DNA of 64,000 nt from the NCBI GenBank assembly GCA_009792885.1, contig WMCF01000003.1:14904297-14968296 (forward strand), in the 5' to 3' direction. The position numbers and the translations under genes were made by a program. Positions 51,201-64,000 of the stretch are shown piece after piece. Each line of letters opens with the position of its first letter. Position 1 is the stretch's first letter. Under the pieces are notes generated by a model that saw only the letters and a list, made by a program, of their open reading frames with translations, had not been told where the DNA came from and ran no database searches. This stretch comes from Eremophila alpestris peregrina (lineage: Eukaryota > Chordata > Aves > Passeriformes > Alaudidae).

Positions 51201-54200
51201 TCATTAGATGGGTTTGTGGAAATTGCTCTGCTCTCCAAAAGCCTTGCTGGAGAAGCTAAACTCCACAGCTGTCAAATGAAGGAGGGCAGAGAAACAGAGC
51301 ACAGATGCAAAACCAACTAAAAATGTTAATGATAAGAAACGGAAGGTGAAGGAAGACAAGAGGCGTCTTGGGTTAAATCCAGTAGAAACGAAATAAACTG
51401 TCATTTCAATAAAACTAAATGTTTCTCTCTACAAACATGAGCTTTCACATAGTGGCATAGTAGATAGGCAGAAGATTGGTAAAGTTTGTGGCTGTACTTT
51501 TTCCTGTGAGCTTAACTTGTGAGAGGATGTTATGCTGGATATATCCAGTTCAGCACAATGTTTTGAATTACCTGCATATTTCTAAAGATGCTTGTAAAAA
51601 TACTGAAGATTCAGTACTGCTGTCTTGCACTGAAAGCCAAACGTGTCCCTAAATGCTTTACTAGATTGCATCTGAAGTGCCAGCATTTATTTTGTCTGAA
51701 GTTCTACTAAATGTAATACAAAAAAAAAGCTTCAGTGCAAGTGGTGTGCCAAATCTGTTCTCATTTACACAAGTGGGAATCAAAACTACTTTCTTTTAAC
51801 CCAGTGTTGTTAAAACAATGAGCTGAAGAGTGTAAATCTGTTCCCCTCTTTTCAAGGCTGGCATAGGCTTCCTGGGACAAAATGATCTCACTTCAGAGAA
51901 ATCTTCTCCTTACCAGGCTCTCTGTAATGAATTCCTGATCAAAGTGGGCTGCTCTCCTAGGTTTTCAGCATAGTGCTAAAGCAAATGGCCTTTTTTTCCA
52001 AAAGGCTTTTAACATAAGGAGTGTAATTGTCTGTTGATTAGAGGTAGTGTCTGTGATTTGTGGCAATATATTGTTCTGGGAACTGAACATTGTCATGGAA
52101 GACTAAGGCTTTAGTAGTAATTGCCTGGATTTAATGTAGATGTTACATCTTTCAAGCTACAGATTTGTAAAATAAGGTCAAATGTACCTAAGATGGACTT
52201 AATGTTCTTAAGTGAGCACATTCATAAGTAGGAAGCCAAAAAAATGTCTGTTCAAAAACATGTTTTTCAGCCAGAGTAAAGTCTCATGCTTTTGTGTGCA
52301 GGTTATAAAAGTAAAAGACAGTTAAGTCTCACTGTGATTTTTTTCTATTCTCACGTAGGCATAAGTAAGTTTCTGTCCTCAAAGGTTGTGTCTGTACTGG
52401 CTTTACCACTAACTTGTTTGGTGAAGCCATCGCTGATGTAATTTGATCTTGTGAAAATATCATTAGCAATAGAGGATTATGACCCAAATTACCCTTGGTA
52501 ATACATGCAACTTTTCTTTAGCTACAGGAATTTATATATTACTAAAAGCTTGTAAAATCCCTAAGTGTACAGCTTGTTTTCCAAAGAGAATTGCTGGACA
52601 CTTTATTGTTCACTCTGCAGAGGAGATCCAAGAGTTACCCACAGTCTAAACTCTGGAAGTCTCCAGAGGGCAATTCTATGTAGGCAAGCACACTTGAATA
52701 CCAGTTCATCTAAGCTAGAAAACTTTGTCTGAGGAGAGGCTTACTAGCACTTTATAAATAGGGCTTCCACTGCTTTGATCCCCAGTGCTGTTTTTCTTTG
52801 AAACTTTCTCTATGTTTCAAGAATTAACACACCCCAAACAACCTCATGTATCTCTGCATCTGATGGGTTGCCTTGTCCTGCTACAGATTTAAATTATCTT
52901 CTCATATGATCTTAAATCTATCTTGATAAGATGAAATAGGAATATATAGCACTTTCTTAGAAACAGGCACATGTGATAAACCCTCTCAGCAAACAGTGGT
53001 TTACTTCAAATGCTTTTTCTCATTACAGTCATTCCTTAAAACTCAAAATATTGGGCTGTTACTGTAAAGTATTTTCTGCAGGGTTCCTTTGAACTTTAGC
53101 ACTGCTCCTCAGTGTTTATGTTGTAATGAAACCAAACCTGGTCCTTTGTCATTCAGTTCTGTGAAGGCCCCTGAAAAACTTTTGAGATTAAATTTCAGGG
53201 CCAGATTGAGTTAAAGCAGCATTATAGAGATAAGAGAGGCAACAAGGTTAGTCAGCAGTTTGCTAGAGTGTGGTGGATCAGCCCAGGCTGTTCCTTGGTT
53301 TGCCACCTGAATAACCCTAGAGGGCCTGCCTTAGGGCTCAGCACATAGGCAAGGCAGCACAAACCTGCAGAGGTGAAGAGCAAGCAAAGGCAAATGATGC
53401 TACAATTAACAGTTCAACAAAAGATGTTGTTGAAAAGGTTTTACTTTATTGTCCACTGAATCTCATTTTCATTTCAACTTCCTAGTCTTTCAAACTACAG
53501 ATACATTCCCCCATACAATACAGTGCTCTGTGAAGGTGCACTTCCCAGAAGCAGCAGCTGAGATGTGAGGAGTGATGTTTCTCAAAAATGCTGGGGAATA
53601 TTAGAGTCTGGATAGTGTGAACTGAGTGCTGTGTGCTATTGTGGAGACCTCAGCTGAGATATGCCTTACTATTCAGTGAATAGGCTTAGAGTAAGCAGGC
53701 TGAAATCCAAAGTTGTGAACACTAAATGTTGCATTGGTGAAGATGTTCTGAGTGAATTTAGGGATGGGATGAGATTCTTTCTTAGTAGCATATATAAATA
53801 TCACATTCCTCCTTCAGGCTGCATATGCTTGATGAAGGATTTCAGTGTTGAGACGTGACAGGTGGGAACTGCACACCATCTCTTTTACTTTTCTTCATGC
53901 TACGTTTGTGCTGTGGGTGAGTTACCCAAAACAAGGTATTGGGCAGCCAGGCACACACATTGCAGCTGTGAGTCCTAGCTGTGAGCTAGACCATATCCTG
54001 TCTGCCATGGCATTTGCTCAAGTCCACAGAGGAGCAGAACATCCTGTTTGCTTAGTTTTCTTTTGTCTGCCCCATACCAGCACAGGGAGAATATTACCCT
54101 ATATCTTTCCTCTCCTGCTCTGAAATTGGATCACAGCACTCATGATTGTGTTCAATAGCTGGAAATGCTGAGGATATCCGATTGCTGAGGTCTCTTATTT

Positions 54201-57200
54201 TAAACACCACATGCCAGGAAAAGTATGTGGGATCCCACCAGCTTAGCACTGGAGGGTGCAGGATGCATCAACAGGAAAACCAAACAAAACATGAAGTGAA
54301 ATTCGTTTGAAAAGGGAAGGGACTCATAGACCACCAATCAGCAGTGTTTAAACTCTTCATATCTACACAATAGGCCTTTTATTTTCCTTCAGTTCTTCTC
54401 GATATGCAAACTATCTTAAACTGATTTTTAGAGCTGCAGCTGTCACCAAAGGCAGTGAGACCTGTAGGTGCTCATTGCCTTTGAAAATCAAGCCAATGTA
54501 TTCTAATGTGGTAGTAAAAGCCAAAAGCACTAAATCAGGATGGTTAAAGCATAACATTGATAGTTCTGTTATGTGATCCTGGCTACCTTCATGTTTGATA
54601 CAGAGGCAGGGCCTCATGCAGAGCACACCAGAGCTCAAAGGTATGTTGTTGCTTCTTTGCCTTTTAGCCTTCCTTCCCCTAGAACTGTTGCCTTGCTTCC
54701 TCACTGCAGTCCTTCCAGCTGAGTAACACTGGGTAGGACTTTATTACAGTTTAGCAGAGATAGCTTTTATTAATCCAGAATACTTTATTTTCCTTGAGAA
54801 ACAGGTTTTCTCCCCCTTTTTCTCTCAAATGTGTGTTAGGCTGAAGTGAGGAAGGAGTGGTCACACAACTGACCCATGGCCAAGTGGGCCAGTTTGGCTA
54901 GCAGTACAAGGTAGCAGCAGCAAGGATGGGGCAACCACCTGAGTCACAGTTTGATTTTCTTTTGGAAGACTTGTCATGCCCTAGGAAAGGTTCTTAAGTA
55001 ATGGATAAAAGTCAGAGCAAGCCCTGATTACTCTAGTGTAGAATGAATTCCACTGTCACATCTGAGCACAAAGGGAGTAAGGTGTGCCTCAAGCTGGTCC
55101 CAGCTGCCTGGGCTCAGGAAGGACACAATTCACTGCTCTATCACTTAAAGGTACAGAATAACTTAATACACAAACTGAATTTGCAAACTCAAGGCCTCTT
55201 CTGGCAGAAGGGGTAAGAGAACTGGCCCACTGAGGGCTGCAGCCAACAGTGTGGCATTAATTTACAAGGAGAGCTTGTGTAACGGGCCTTCTGTTACTGC
55301 TTGCCTCAGACTGGAAGCTTTCTCAGATCGTTGGGTGTCTTTTTTTTTTTTTTTTTTTCATAGTGCCACATATTGTTGGTAAAACAAGGAAACTTGAAAA
55401 CAGAGGAAGTAGAGGTAATGTTGATCTTGAAACACCAGCAATTGAAAAGACCATTCACAATTTCCTTTAAAACAAAACCAAGGGGTAAGATAATGCTAAC
55501 CAGGGCTGGGTGCCCAAGAGAGCATCATAATGAAGCATCCACTGTTATTGTTCAACTCAGTGTTTGTTCTCCATGTGAACAAAAGGAAGGAAGAACTCTG
55601 CTATCAGGCTGGAGAGGAAGGAGTCTTTGTTGCCCTTGGCTACCCTAACTTTAAATATGAGGAAGCACAGGGCACTGCAACATAACCTTTCTGCAGTATT
55701 AGATGAGGAAAGTTGATAGTTCAGGAGGTTAAGGGCGGACACTGTTTATCTAAAGACTGGGCTTCCCTTTCATGACAGTCCCAAATCAGGTATGTCAGTG
55801 CTAGTATTTATTTAGGTCATGTGAGGTTTTAAAAATCTGGTTTTAAACCCTGGCACTTCTGCTTTGCTGCTTCTCTGCCATTTGATTCTTCCTCTGTGTT
55901 GTTGCTCACCATAGGGGTAGTAAGAGATGCCATTCCCTTATTCAATGTGACAGGCACCCAGTGTCCTGAGTATAAAGTTCAGTCATGTTGCTGAATGTGT
56001 CTGCTAGAGACTGAGTCAGGTTTACTGTACTTTTCTGTTCCTGCTCCACCCATAGATTTGTCTGCTGAAGTTGCAGAATTCCTGCAGTCCCTCTCCCCCA
56101 TCTATCAAGTCATGAGGATGACACACTGTCAGATTAGTGATAAAGTTTACCATGCTCAGAGCCATTGTTTCAGATTTTCAGATGACTCAGGCAATGCTTG
56201 TGTCATCAGGTAACCTCAGGTTACAATTTAAAGATACCCCTGCAATCATGAAATTCTGCTTAGCTTGCCTGTGTGTTAGTGCTTCTCTGGCTTTATCTAG
56301 TCCATGTACTATCTCTGCATACCAAGTGACACTGGAGAAGCAGTTTTGCATCCCATTTGAGGCAATGCTGTGGTGTTGGGAGGTTTGAAAAATGTAGGTG
56401 CATATTTTGATTCTGATCTACAGAGTTCATTCCTTGTATAGGATGCTTTGAAATTTCTGGACAGAAAATAAAAGCAGCCCACAAATACATATCAGCTTTG
56501 CCTCCTATTCAGGGTGAATGCTTGCATTGATTTCCTGTAAATTCAAGGTTACCATGGTGCATGATGTACAAAATGACTCTCCAACACATTTATGTTAGAG
56601 TCTGATTCCGTAATCCCAAAATCTAACTGTTCTCACGACAGTATGTTTTGTGAAAGTTCTACCAACATTACTGTAGACAGGGGAAGAACATTAATTAGAT
56701 AAAATAGCCTTGTTTTGTTTAGTGCAAGTGGTCTGAGGGCTTGGTGATTTGTCAGAGTGAAAGCATTTGGTAAGAATGCAAAGAGAATGGAGAGAATCCC
56801 ATGAAACTACTGAGAAGGCTAAGTGTAAGAAATATTCTTTAAAGTGTCATAGTACATCAACTATATACCATTGAAGGCAGGAGAATTAGGGCCAGTCTCA
56901 AATTAGATATTTGAGGTATGATCAATTTGTGTGTAAAACCATGCTGGATACAGGAAGAAATAAACACCATATTACATTGTTGGTATTGTGGCTCTGTAAA
57001 CCCACTAAGTTCAGCACAGAAAATGGAAAAAAAAAAACTCTGAATGTCCTGGGAAATTAAATTAAGAAATAAAATTAATTCAGACCACTCACCAAAGTAG
57101 CCTTCTGAAAACAGGTTGGTCTTTATTTCACATAATAGGTAGAAAAGCTTAGTAAAATGCTGAAAATTCAGATGGGCCAGGGGGGGAAGGACTCTGCCTG

Positions 57201-60200
57201 TCCTCAGTTTTCTTACGTTATAGCATCTGGAAGTGTGGTGGTTCTTTGAAGAAAAGAATTCCAAGATTAGATTTAGCACATTTTAGTCAAGCCACAGCAA
57301 GTGTACTCAGTTTACAAATACAAATGTTTTGTGTTTGTTTTGTTTTCCTAATTACTAACCCTAGAAATTATTTGTTTCTTAAAAGCTAAAAGGACTTCTT
57401 TCCTTCTCACATATCATCATGAGTGGTTTTAATAGAATAAATTGTGTCTTTGCCAGTTTAAACAGTTGTCTTTAGTTAGGCCAGTCAAGGTGGCTTATGT
57501 ATATAGTTACAGTTTTTATACTTGGGTGTTAAAATAAATCTGAAGAGGCATGAAGGAAATAGAATTTACTTAGGTTTTTTGTGACCCCTTTGCTGAACAG
57601 AACTAGAACATTCATTAGTGTGGTTGAAGACAATAGATGAGCTTCTGAGTACTGTCAGGGAACAATTATCTTCAATAAAAGTAGGTGCTGGTGTGATGCA
57701 TCTGTAATTAGATGCCTAGCACTGTGGAAAAGATTTCTTTTCCCTCTTAGGGCTAGAGGGCTTGGCAAAATCTCCTTTGGGATGAAACTAGAGCATTTAT
57801 CTGAAAAGCTTCTTGGGTAAAAGACAACCCTATGACTTTCTTTATAGGAACTGTTTTTATGACCATCCATATCTATCTAAAATAATTTCAACTTGCAGAG
57901 GATGTAAAAATACAGGTAGCAGATACAAGAGAATTGGAAGCCTGCCATCAAAGCCATGCCTGATGGAATTGCTTTTTGTTGGAGCAGTATCTTTGACAGA
58001 CTTAAGCAGTGGTTTTAATTAAGAGTGAGGGTCCCATTAAAATAGATATGAGGGCTGGCAGTGGATAAGGCCATGATCTAACTGGAAAGGAGAATCATGG
58101 GCAGCAGAGTTCTGTGTTGCACTGCAGCAGTTCAGGCCTTGCAGGTCATTAGTGGAAGGGGGTAGGCTAAGCTGTTACAGCATTCCCCTTCCCACTGCCC
58201 CAACTTTATACCTGTTTGGAAGGGGAAGGCTAATACAATACTATTTTACAACTCAAATCAAAAGATGACCCTTCGATACAATGAAATTGGGTGTGATTTG
58301 TTCCTTTTCCTTGGATAGAGACTTACTGAACCCTGGACGTGAGGAGAGAGGTGCAGTCCTTATGTGCCTCCTCTAATGAGTTTTCTCATCAATGGACTAG
58401 ACTTGATAACAGAACAGTTTGCTGTAGGAGAAGGCTGAATCCTGCCTGTGCACAGGTAGAAGCCTTTTATAAAAGAATCCTGTTCAAAAGAGTCAACCTG
58501 TTACCAGGAAGAAATTAAGTGAACTGGTCTGACAAAAGAAACAAGAATAGATGGCACAGTGTTAGTGAAAAACTGTTTTTAAAGAAAATGGTTTTGTACA
58601 CAAGCTAGCAAGAGGGATATTGTTTGCTACAGCAAGAGTTAAATGGCATCAGATTCACCAGCCTGGTTGTTTATTTGCAGGGATATGTTCAGTGAACATT
58701 TCAAGTACTCCAGAAAAGATTGAGGACTTAGCTATGTTTTATTGACATTTTCTTTCCAGTAGAAATCAAACTGAAGAAGACAACAGATAAATCCTGATTT
58801 CACTTTATTATTAGTTGTTGAGATATACATTTATCAGAAGAAATGAGAAACAGATTACACCAGCAAACACATCTGGCCTTAGAATGGCCTTCAAGTCATC
58901 CAAAAAGAAGCACAAAATATGGAGTTGTTTACAGCCAGGCACTTAAAATCCCACACAGCTGCAAGGGTGAGAGGCAACAGAATAAACTCTCAAGACAAGC
59001 TGACAACAGCTCCACTGCCAGGGTGCCCCTTTTGCAGACGAGACAACAACAGATGAAGAAATCTTGAGAATGACCCAGAGCAGAGCTCATTAGTGAATGA
59101 AGCACAGGCAGGAAATGGGACAAGATTCCTTTTGTCATAGTTTTTCACCCAGCTGTCTGCCTGTCCCACAGCCACCCACATGCAATCAAATATAGTCATA
59201 GTCAGCCTCCAGAAAAGTTATACAAATAAAACCTCCAGTGATTGCATACAGACTCCTTCCAAGTTACATTTGCCCCATTAGCAAGGAAAGAAAAATTAGT
59301 GGGTTTAATCCAGGCATGTTTATTATTGCACTTGAAACTTTTTAGGAGGGGTTGTATTCAGGTAAATCGGATAGAACCATGCGATTCCTCTTAGTGATGT
59401 CATCTGGACATCTGTTTCTCTGCATATGTACTATTTATTATGGATTTACTAGCACTTTTACTACATCTATTTTTTTTCTTTCTTATGGAAAAGCTGTGAT
59501 TTTTACTTTATATAGGTATAAACTCTCTTTGTGTTGAACAGATGTGTGCTATTCCCAAAATGAGAGCATTAACAAGCAGAGGAAAACATTTCTGGACTTC
59601 TAAAATGGAATCTGTGGAATCAAATGCTATTTAGAGATTTTTTTTAAGTTATCATAATGACATTGAGACTCCAGCTTCTTTGGGACTTTTCTTTTGTGAG
59701 TACAGCTCACTTAATATTTTGCTCTTAGGCTATTAAAAATGTTTTTCTAATGGATTGAATGCAGTTTTTTATCTATATTTTTCAGCTGGAGTTAAATAAC
59801 AGAAATCTGTTACAGAGAATTCTGTAACTTCTGTTTTTCCAAATGGCAGCCATCCTGTTGCTCTCCACCTGTCTGTAGGGTACTGTGAGTAGTTACATTC
59901 TACTCTGCTGCTGTTCATTGTCCCTTCATGTTTGGCTTTGCTGCTCAGCTGCAGTGGCCATTTTTAAATGGAGCAGTTGTCTGTGAGCTGTTCATGAGAG
60001 TCTTCTAAATGGAGACTTTGAACACATCAGAACTGAGATTGAGCAGCAGTAAAAATGAGTGTCACATTTGTAGCCTATAGCAATTATTTTAAAAATCATG
60101 GATTCATGCAGTCTTGAGCCACCCAGTGTGTAGAGTTCCAGAGTGACATTAGGCAGACAGAGAATTCAAGTTGGCATAAAAATAAAGCCCAGCCCCTTCC

Positions 60201-60779
60201 TACCCAAAATTATGTCAGCATCGATCTGAGACAACTCTCTCTAGGGTCAGCACCTCTATTTAGAAATCCCACTTGAATCACTCCTTGTGAGTATCATGGC
60301 ATTCTTTCACACTCTAAAGTATCTACAAGGAGCTCGTCTGAGACCAGCTTATTCCACCCTAGCTACCAGAGAGACCTGAGATGCAAAGAAGTCGTAATTG
60401 CTAATAAAGGGATTTTATGTTTAACGGGGAGGGGTTGCTGCAAACTATCAGAACAGTCTTTGAGGCATCTGGTTTGTTGCTTTTGGAGTCCCATTAATAT
60501 CTCTTCTGTGTTGTTACAATGGTAATGGTAGCTATCAGACGTTACTGCATCTCCTCTTACCACTGTGTCTGGGTGCAGTATCACAAGAGCTTTTAGTTGT
60601 GTATTTTTCTCCCCACATCTCTCATTTCTCATCTTTATTTGAATCACAGTCTTGTTCAGCAGGTCAGCTAATGGAGAGCAGATTTTTTTTTTACTAATTC
60701 TGGTTCTTTTTTTCCCTTTTCCCTCTATTTATATAACACACAATTTGTAATCTTTTTAAAACCAAAGAAGAGAGAAGTC
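48241..60779. other. Unique sequence, no gene recognised
   Basis: About 12.5 kb of AT-rich single-copy DNA. The longest frames are 140 codons (minus, 56857-57279) and 103 codons (plus, 48341-48652), neither with a recognisable domain. A run of 19 T lies at 55340-55358. No CR1 terminus, LTR or RNA gene was recognised, and CpG is sparse throughout. Confidence 0.55.
55340..55358. repeat. Homopolymer run of 19 T
   Basis: Nineteen uninterrupted T, followed by CATAG. It could be the reverse complement of a poly(A) tail of a minus-strand retrocopy, but no recognisable transcript-derived sequence lies to its right, so a simple run is the safer call. Confidence 0.9.
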
Positions 60780-61110
60780 TTGAGTTCATCTAGATTAAAA
60801 TCAGCTGCAGCCTATTAATGGACTCAGCCCCAAGACTGAGACTTTAGGAAACAAAAACACTGGACTAAATTATACTGAACTGGCCTCTGTCTCCTGGTGA
60901 GGGGATTCATATAGCGAGAGGAAAGGGGAAAAGGGGGGTAAATGGAGAGGATCTCCATGTGGTTTTAATTCATTTTGATTCTCTTCCTGAAGCTAATTTA
61001 CCCGACACAAAGGCTCTGTAGTGGGCAGCCAGCTTTTTAGAAGTTTGGCTTTCACTGATAAACAATTCAGTTCCTGTTCTGAAGGTCTGAGATAGCTCAG
61101 ACCTGTGTGT
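60780..61110. promoter_or_regulatory. Candidate conserved regulatory segment
   Basis: Non-repetitive sequence with E-box CAGCTG at 60802-60807, a homeodomain-like TATTAATGG just after it, a TTTTAATTCATTTTGATT stretch near 60963, and GATAAACAATT near 61057 that includes a SOX-like AACAAT at 61061-61066. A purine-rich G/A patch lies between, near 60915-60950. The density of such words suggests an enhancer-like element, but this is a judgement by eye without comparative data. Confidence 0.22.
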
Positions 61111-61499
61111 AATCAGCCAGGGTTTAATGTGAGTATTTTGGTACAGGGTATTTCAATTACATATTAGAGTCCTTTCATCATCTGTCAGAGGGTATCCTGA
61201 AGACTCTCAGATAATTGATCTAACTCTTCCATTCATTCTGTCCCCAGAAACAGACAGTGAATTGTCTCACTGAAGAATCAGAATAGCAGACACATGGGCC
61301 AAAACAAGTCAAGCCAAAAGTGCTTCCCCTGGCATGGCACTCACAGACGGCAGTTCTGAGCTTCTTCTGGGCATAGGAGCCTTTGTCACCGAAGTAGCAA
61401 TGTACTGTTCTCTGCTAAAGGGAAAATACTCATTGATTCTATTCATCCCCTTTCACATTAAATCTTTTTTATTGCATTCTTAGTCCCATTACTGTGTGT

Positions 61500-61700
61500 A
61501 GTCCTCCAGCAACATGCAAGAGTTATGTCTTTACCCTAAAAAGCCAGACAGTGGGTGGAGAAGTGAAGCAAACAGTAAATCATTAGCTGGAAATTACTTG
61601 ATTAATTATGTTAGGCCCAGACTGTCTTTGGTTACAGTTTTCATGTGTTTAGTGACAATAACTTGTAATCTAAACAAAACTAGAAGGCAAATGGGGAGAT
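61500..61700. promoter_or_regulatory. Candidate conserved regulatory segment
   Basis: Contains AAATCATTAGCTGG and ACTTGATTAATTATG (TTAATTA at 61602-61608), typical homeodomain-binding cores, in about 200 bases of non-repetitive sequence. An 81-codon plus-strand frame (61514-61759) overlaps it but resembles no protein I know. The function is inferred from motif texture only. Confidence 0.22.
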
Positions 61701-64000
61701 TAATGAAGGGACTGAGATGGAGGAGGGAGTGGAACCTTTGGAAGGAAGGGTTGACTTGAGACAATAGCTGTGCATGTATGGCTTCCCAGGGCTCCAGTCC
61801 CATGTGCAAATATTTGTTAAGAGAAATGAGTATATGCATGGCCCAAATCTGTCACTGGTTAATAAGCCACAGCAATGAGCACCCGTTGTTCACTGCTCTA
61901 TTAAATGTGCCCTAGGAATGAGTAACATCAAAGAAAATACAGCTTTAAGATTGAGGTCTGGGGATAGCTGCCTTCAGCTGCTAATTCTTGTCGGGTTTTG
62001 TGTAATAATGGACAAAAGAATTTCACCATGTCCTGTTTTCAATCTTCTAATTCACAGAGATGCTGAAATGTTCAGCATTATATGAAGGTAGTCCATTTCT
62101 ACAGTGTTTGATTCTGTATACATATAATCTAGTTACTGCATAGCTTTCCAGGAATCCTTATATATCCTTATCTGGGCATATTTTTCCCAAATGAATTTTG
62201 CATTTTCATGGCTTTCCTGCTTTATGAGTCAGTTCAAGCAAAGGTTGAAATACAGAGAGAATCCCTTAGACTTTGCTTGACAAATAATTTCTCACATTTA
62301 TAAGAGCTCATCTGGAGACTAGGTTGAGCAGGACATGGTTTTTCCATGGGATTCTCCTGTAGTCCTTCCTTCTCCTAAGCACATGCTGTCCCTCTCCCAT
62401 CAGCACCCAGTTCACTCCCTGTGTGCCACAGTGCTCTGAAAACAGGCCAGAGCTGCTGCAAGGCTTTCAGGAAATAGACTGGTTTTTTAAAGAATAAATC
62501 AAGTTTTAGTTGGTGTACAGGAAATCTTCTTAGCATTTTCTGCCTGTATTTCTTCTTTCCAAAACTTATGGCATGGTGTAGCTGAAATAAAGTGACCTGA
62601 AGGCTTTTGGACACTGTAAGGTGTTTCACTTTCTCCCTTGGGCTTCTTCAAATGCTGCTAGAAGCAAATTGGTTTGCTGACGTTTTTGGTCACTTTGTTT
62701 TGTTTTTCTGCTTTTATTCTGTCAATAATTCTGTTATCTAATGCTCAGAAAGATCACCTTCTCCCCTCACCCCAACCTGTTAGATACAGGTGACTCCAAC
62801 AGAAGTGGTTAAAACTTTATTCAGAAATAACTAGAAGTAATTAGCCATCTAGGACTTGGCCAGAAATTTATTTTAAGGCTTGAAGTAACCTAATAGTATT
62901 TGGAGAGAGTAAACTTAATTTTGGATGGCTTTGGATGACTTTTGTAAGAAGAAAACTGTTTTTTACATTCTTTGCACACACACATGCACCCCAACAAAAA
63001 CAAAAACTAAAATAAAATTTTATGCTTTTACTATTCCACATGCTTTGAGTGAAAGCTAGCAAATTACCAAAGAAATAATTACAGTAGTTTGATATAATAA
63101 AAATTGTGTAATACTAGCTTACAGTAAGCTTCACATGCTAGGATATGCTTCCTCTATCGACAAAGATGCCAAATTCATCCCCAACATTTTTAGAAGCAGA
63201 GCTGCACTTCTCATTGCCCTAATCTCCATGTTTGTGGCATCTGTCCCCATGACTCTCTTTGTCTTGTGAGATCCAGACTCTGCACAGCCTGTGTCTTTTG
63301 GTAGTCTTTTGTTTTTAGCAATTACTAAACAAAGCAGTATTTAACAGTAGCCTTATTTAGCTTGAAAGGAAATGCAGTGCTAGAGTGACCAATTTCAATA
63401 GGTTTTAACCCAAGACATAACAAAAAGCCATAGTCTTTTTCTTTTCATTGATTTCATCCTGAAGAAACCAGATAGGTCAAACAAAAACTTAAGAGAAGGA
63501 TAGGGTTCAGTCATTTCAAAGCATCAAGCTATGGCATAATTTAGAGAAACCTATTTTAGTGTGTTTGCAGACTTGGGCTACTTATATTACTCTTGGCTGA
63601 CAACATGAAAATTGTTATCATAACTGTAAAGCTGGAAATGCACTTTTGAAAAAGAGAGAAAATATTTGAGAGCACAATATTCAGTTGTTACCATGAAAAA
63701 GCCTTTTCTTGATATTCTACTCTGACTCTGTCCAATTTGATCCTTTGTTGTCCTACAAAATGGTGCAGTTGGTTAAGTGTTGATCCTGGAGGTTCCCAGG
63801 GATCTGGCACAGCAGAAGTGATGTGTTATTACCAAGCTGAGCTCTAATGCACCTTGTACACTATTAAAGGTCTGCAATCATTGCTCACATTTTACCTGTA
63901 GAGAAGAGAAGTCTCAAGATTTTTTTAAGTTTTTCAAGTACATAAAGTTCTCTGCAGAGAAGAAGAAAATTGAGAGAGAGAGAGAGACATCCTGCTTTCA
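61701..64000. other. Unique AT-rich sequence, no gene recognised
   Basis: Open frames stay below about 90 codons. A small inverted repeat, AGCTTAC A GTAAGCT, lies at 63116-63130. The right edge ends in a short GA microsatellite. No exon, RNA gene or interspersed repeat was recognised. Confidence 0.55.
63972..63987. repeat. (GA)8 microsatellite
   Basis: Eight uninterrupted GA dinucleotides near the right edge of the window. They are probably length-variable between individuals. Confidence 0.95.

Noticed and set aside
56857..57279. 140-codon minus-strand open frame
   Set aside because: At this base composition about one frame of that length is expected by chance in 64 kb, and no domain is recognisable.
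63761..63804. tRNA-like promoter boxes: TGGTGCAGTTGG (A-box fit) and GGTTCCCAGGGATC (partial B-box)
   Set aside because: The boxes are only about 30 bases apart start to start, too close for a tRNA. The B-box lacks the GGTTCRA core, and no acceptor or T-arm pairing is visible. A chance match is more likely than a tRNA or a tRNA-derived SINE.
1..64000. CRISPR arrays, operons, ribosome binding sites or phage-like modules
   Set aside because: The sequence is vertebrate. No regularly spaced identical repeats or gene clusters occur.

Overview
This window is vertebrate nuclear DNA, most likely from a bird. The main evidence is four decayed copies of the CR1 non-LTR retrotransposon, the dominant interspersed repeat of bird genomes. 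Three are antisense (about 21502-22670, 24178-25785 and 41459-42105) and one is sense (about 43320-43662). Sparse repeats, AT-rich single-copy DNA, no CpG island and only short open frames fit a bird intron or intergenic region. Turtles and crocodilians also carry CR1, so the bird call is an inference, and I cannot name a species.

I find no protein-coding gene that I can support. Open frames are short and scattered, as expected by chance. The longest, 181 codons on the minus strand at 46648-47193, matches no family I recognise. The only recognisable protein sequences are broken CR1 reverse-transcriptase fragments on the minus strand. I recognise no tRNA, rRNA, snRNA or microRNA gene, no LTR retrovirus and no DNA transposon.

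Layout: 1-21.5 kb is unique AT-rich sequence with small repeats (an exact 28-bp-period duplication at 5014-5068, an 8-bp repeat at 6532-6560, a G14 run at 14277-14290 and a strong hairpin at 16376-16407). 21.5-25.8 kb holds two separate antisense CR1 copies about 1.5 kb apart. 25.8-41.4 kb is unique, broken at 37495-37524 by a run of 30 N inside a T/G-rich tract. 41.4-43.7 kb holds an antisense and a sense CR1 fragment. 43.7-64 kb is unique sequence with segments that read by eye like conserved vertebrate regulatory DNA (about 44520-44640, 47900-48240, 60780-61110 and 61500-61700).

No genes can be seen working together. If the window has a function beyond its repeats, it is probably regulatory, or intronic to a gene whose exons lie outside or are too short to spot. 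I found no convincing new biological system.
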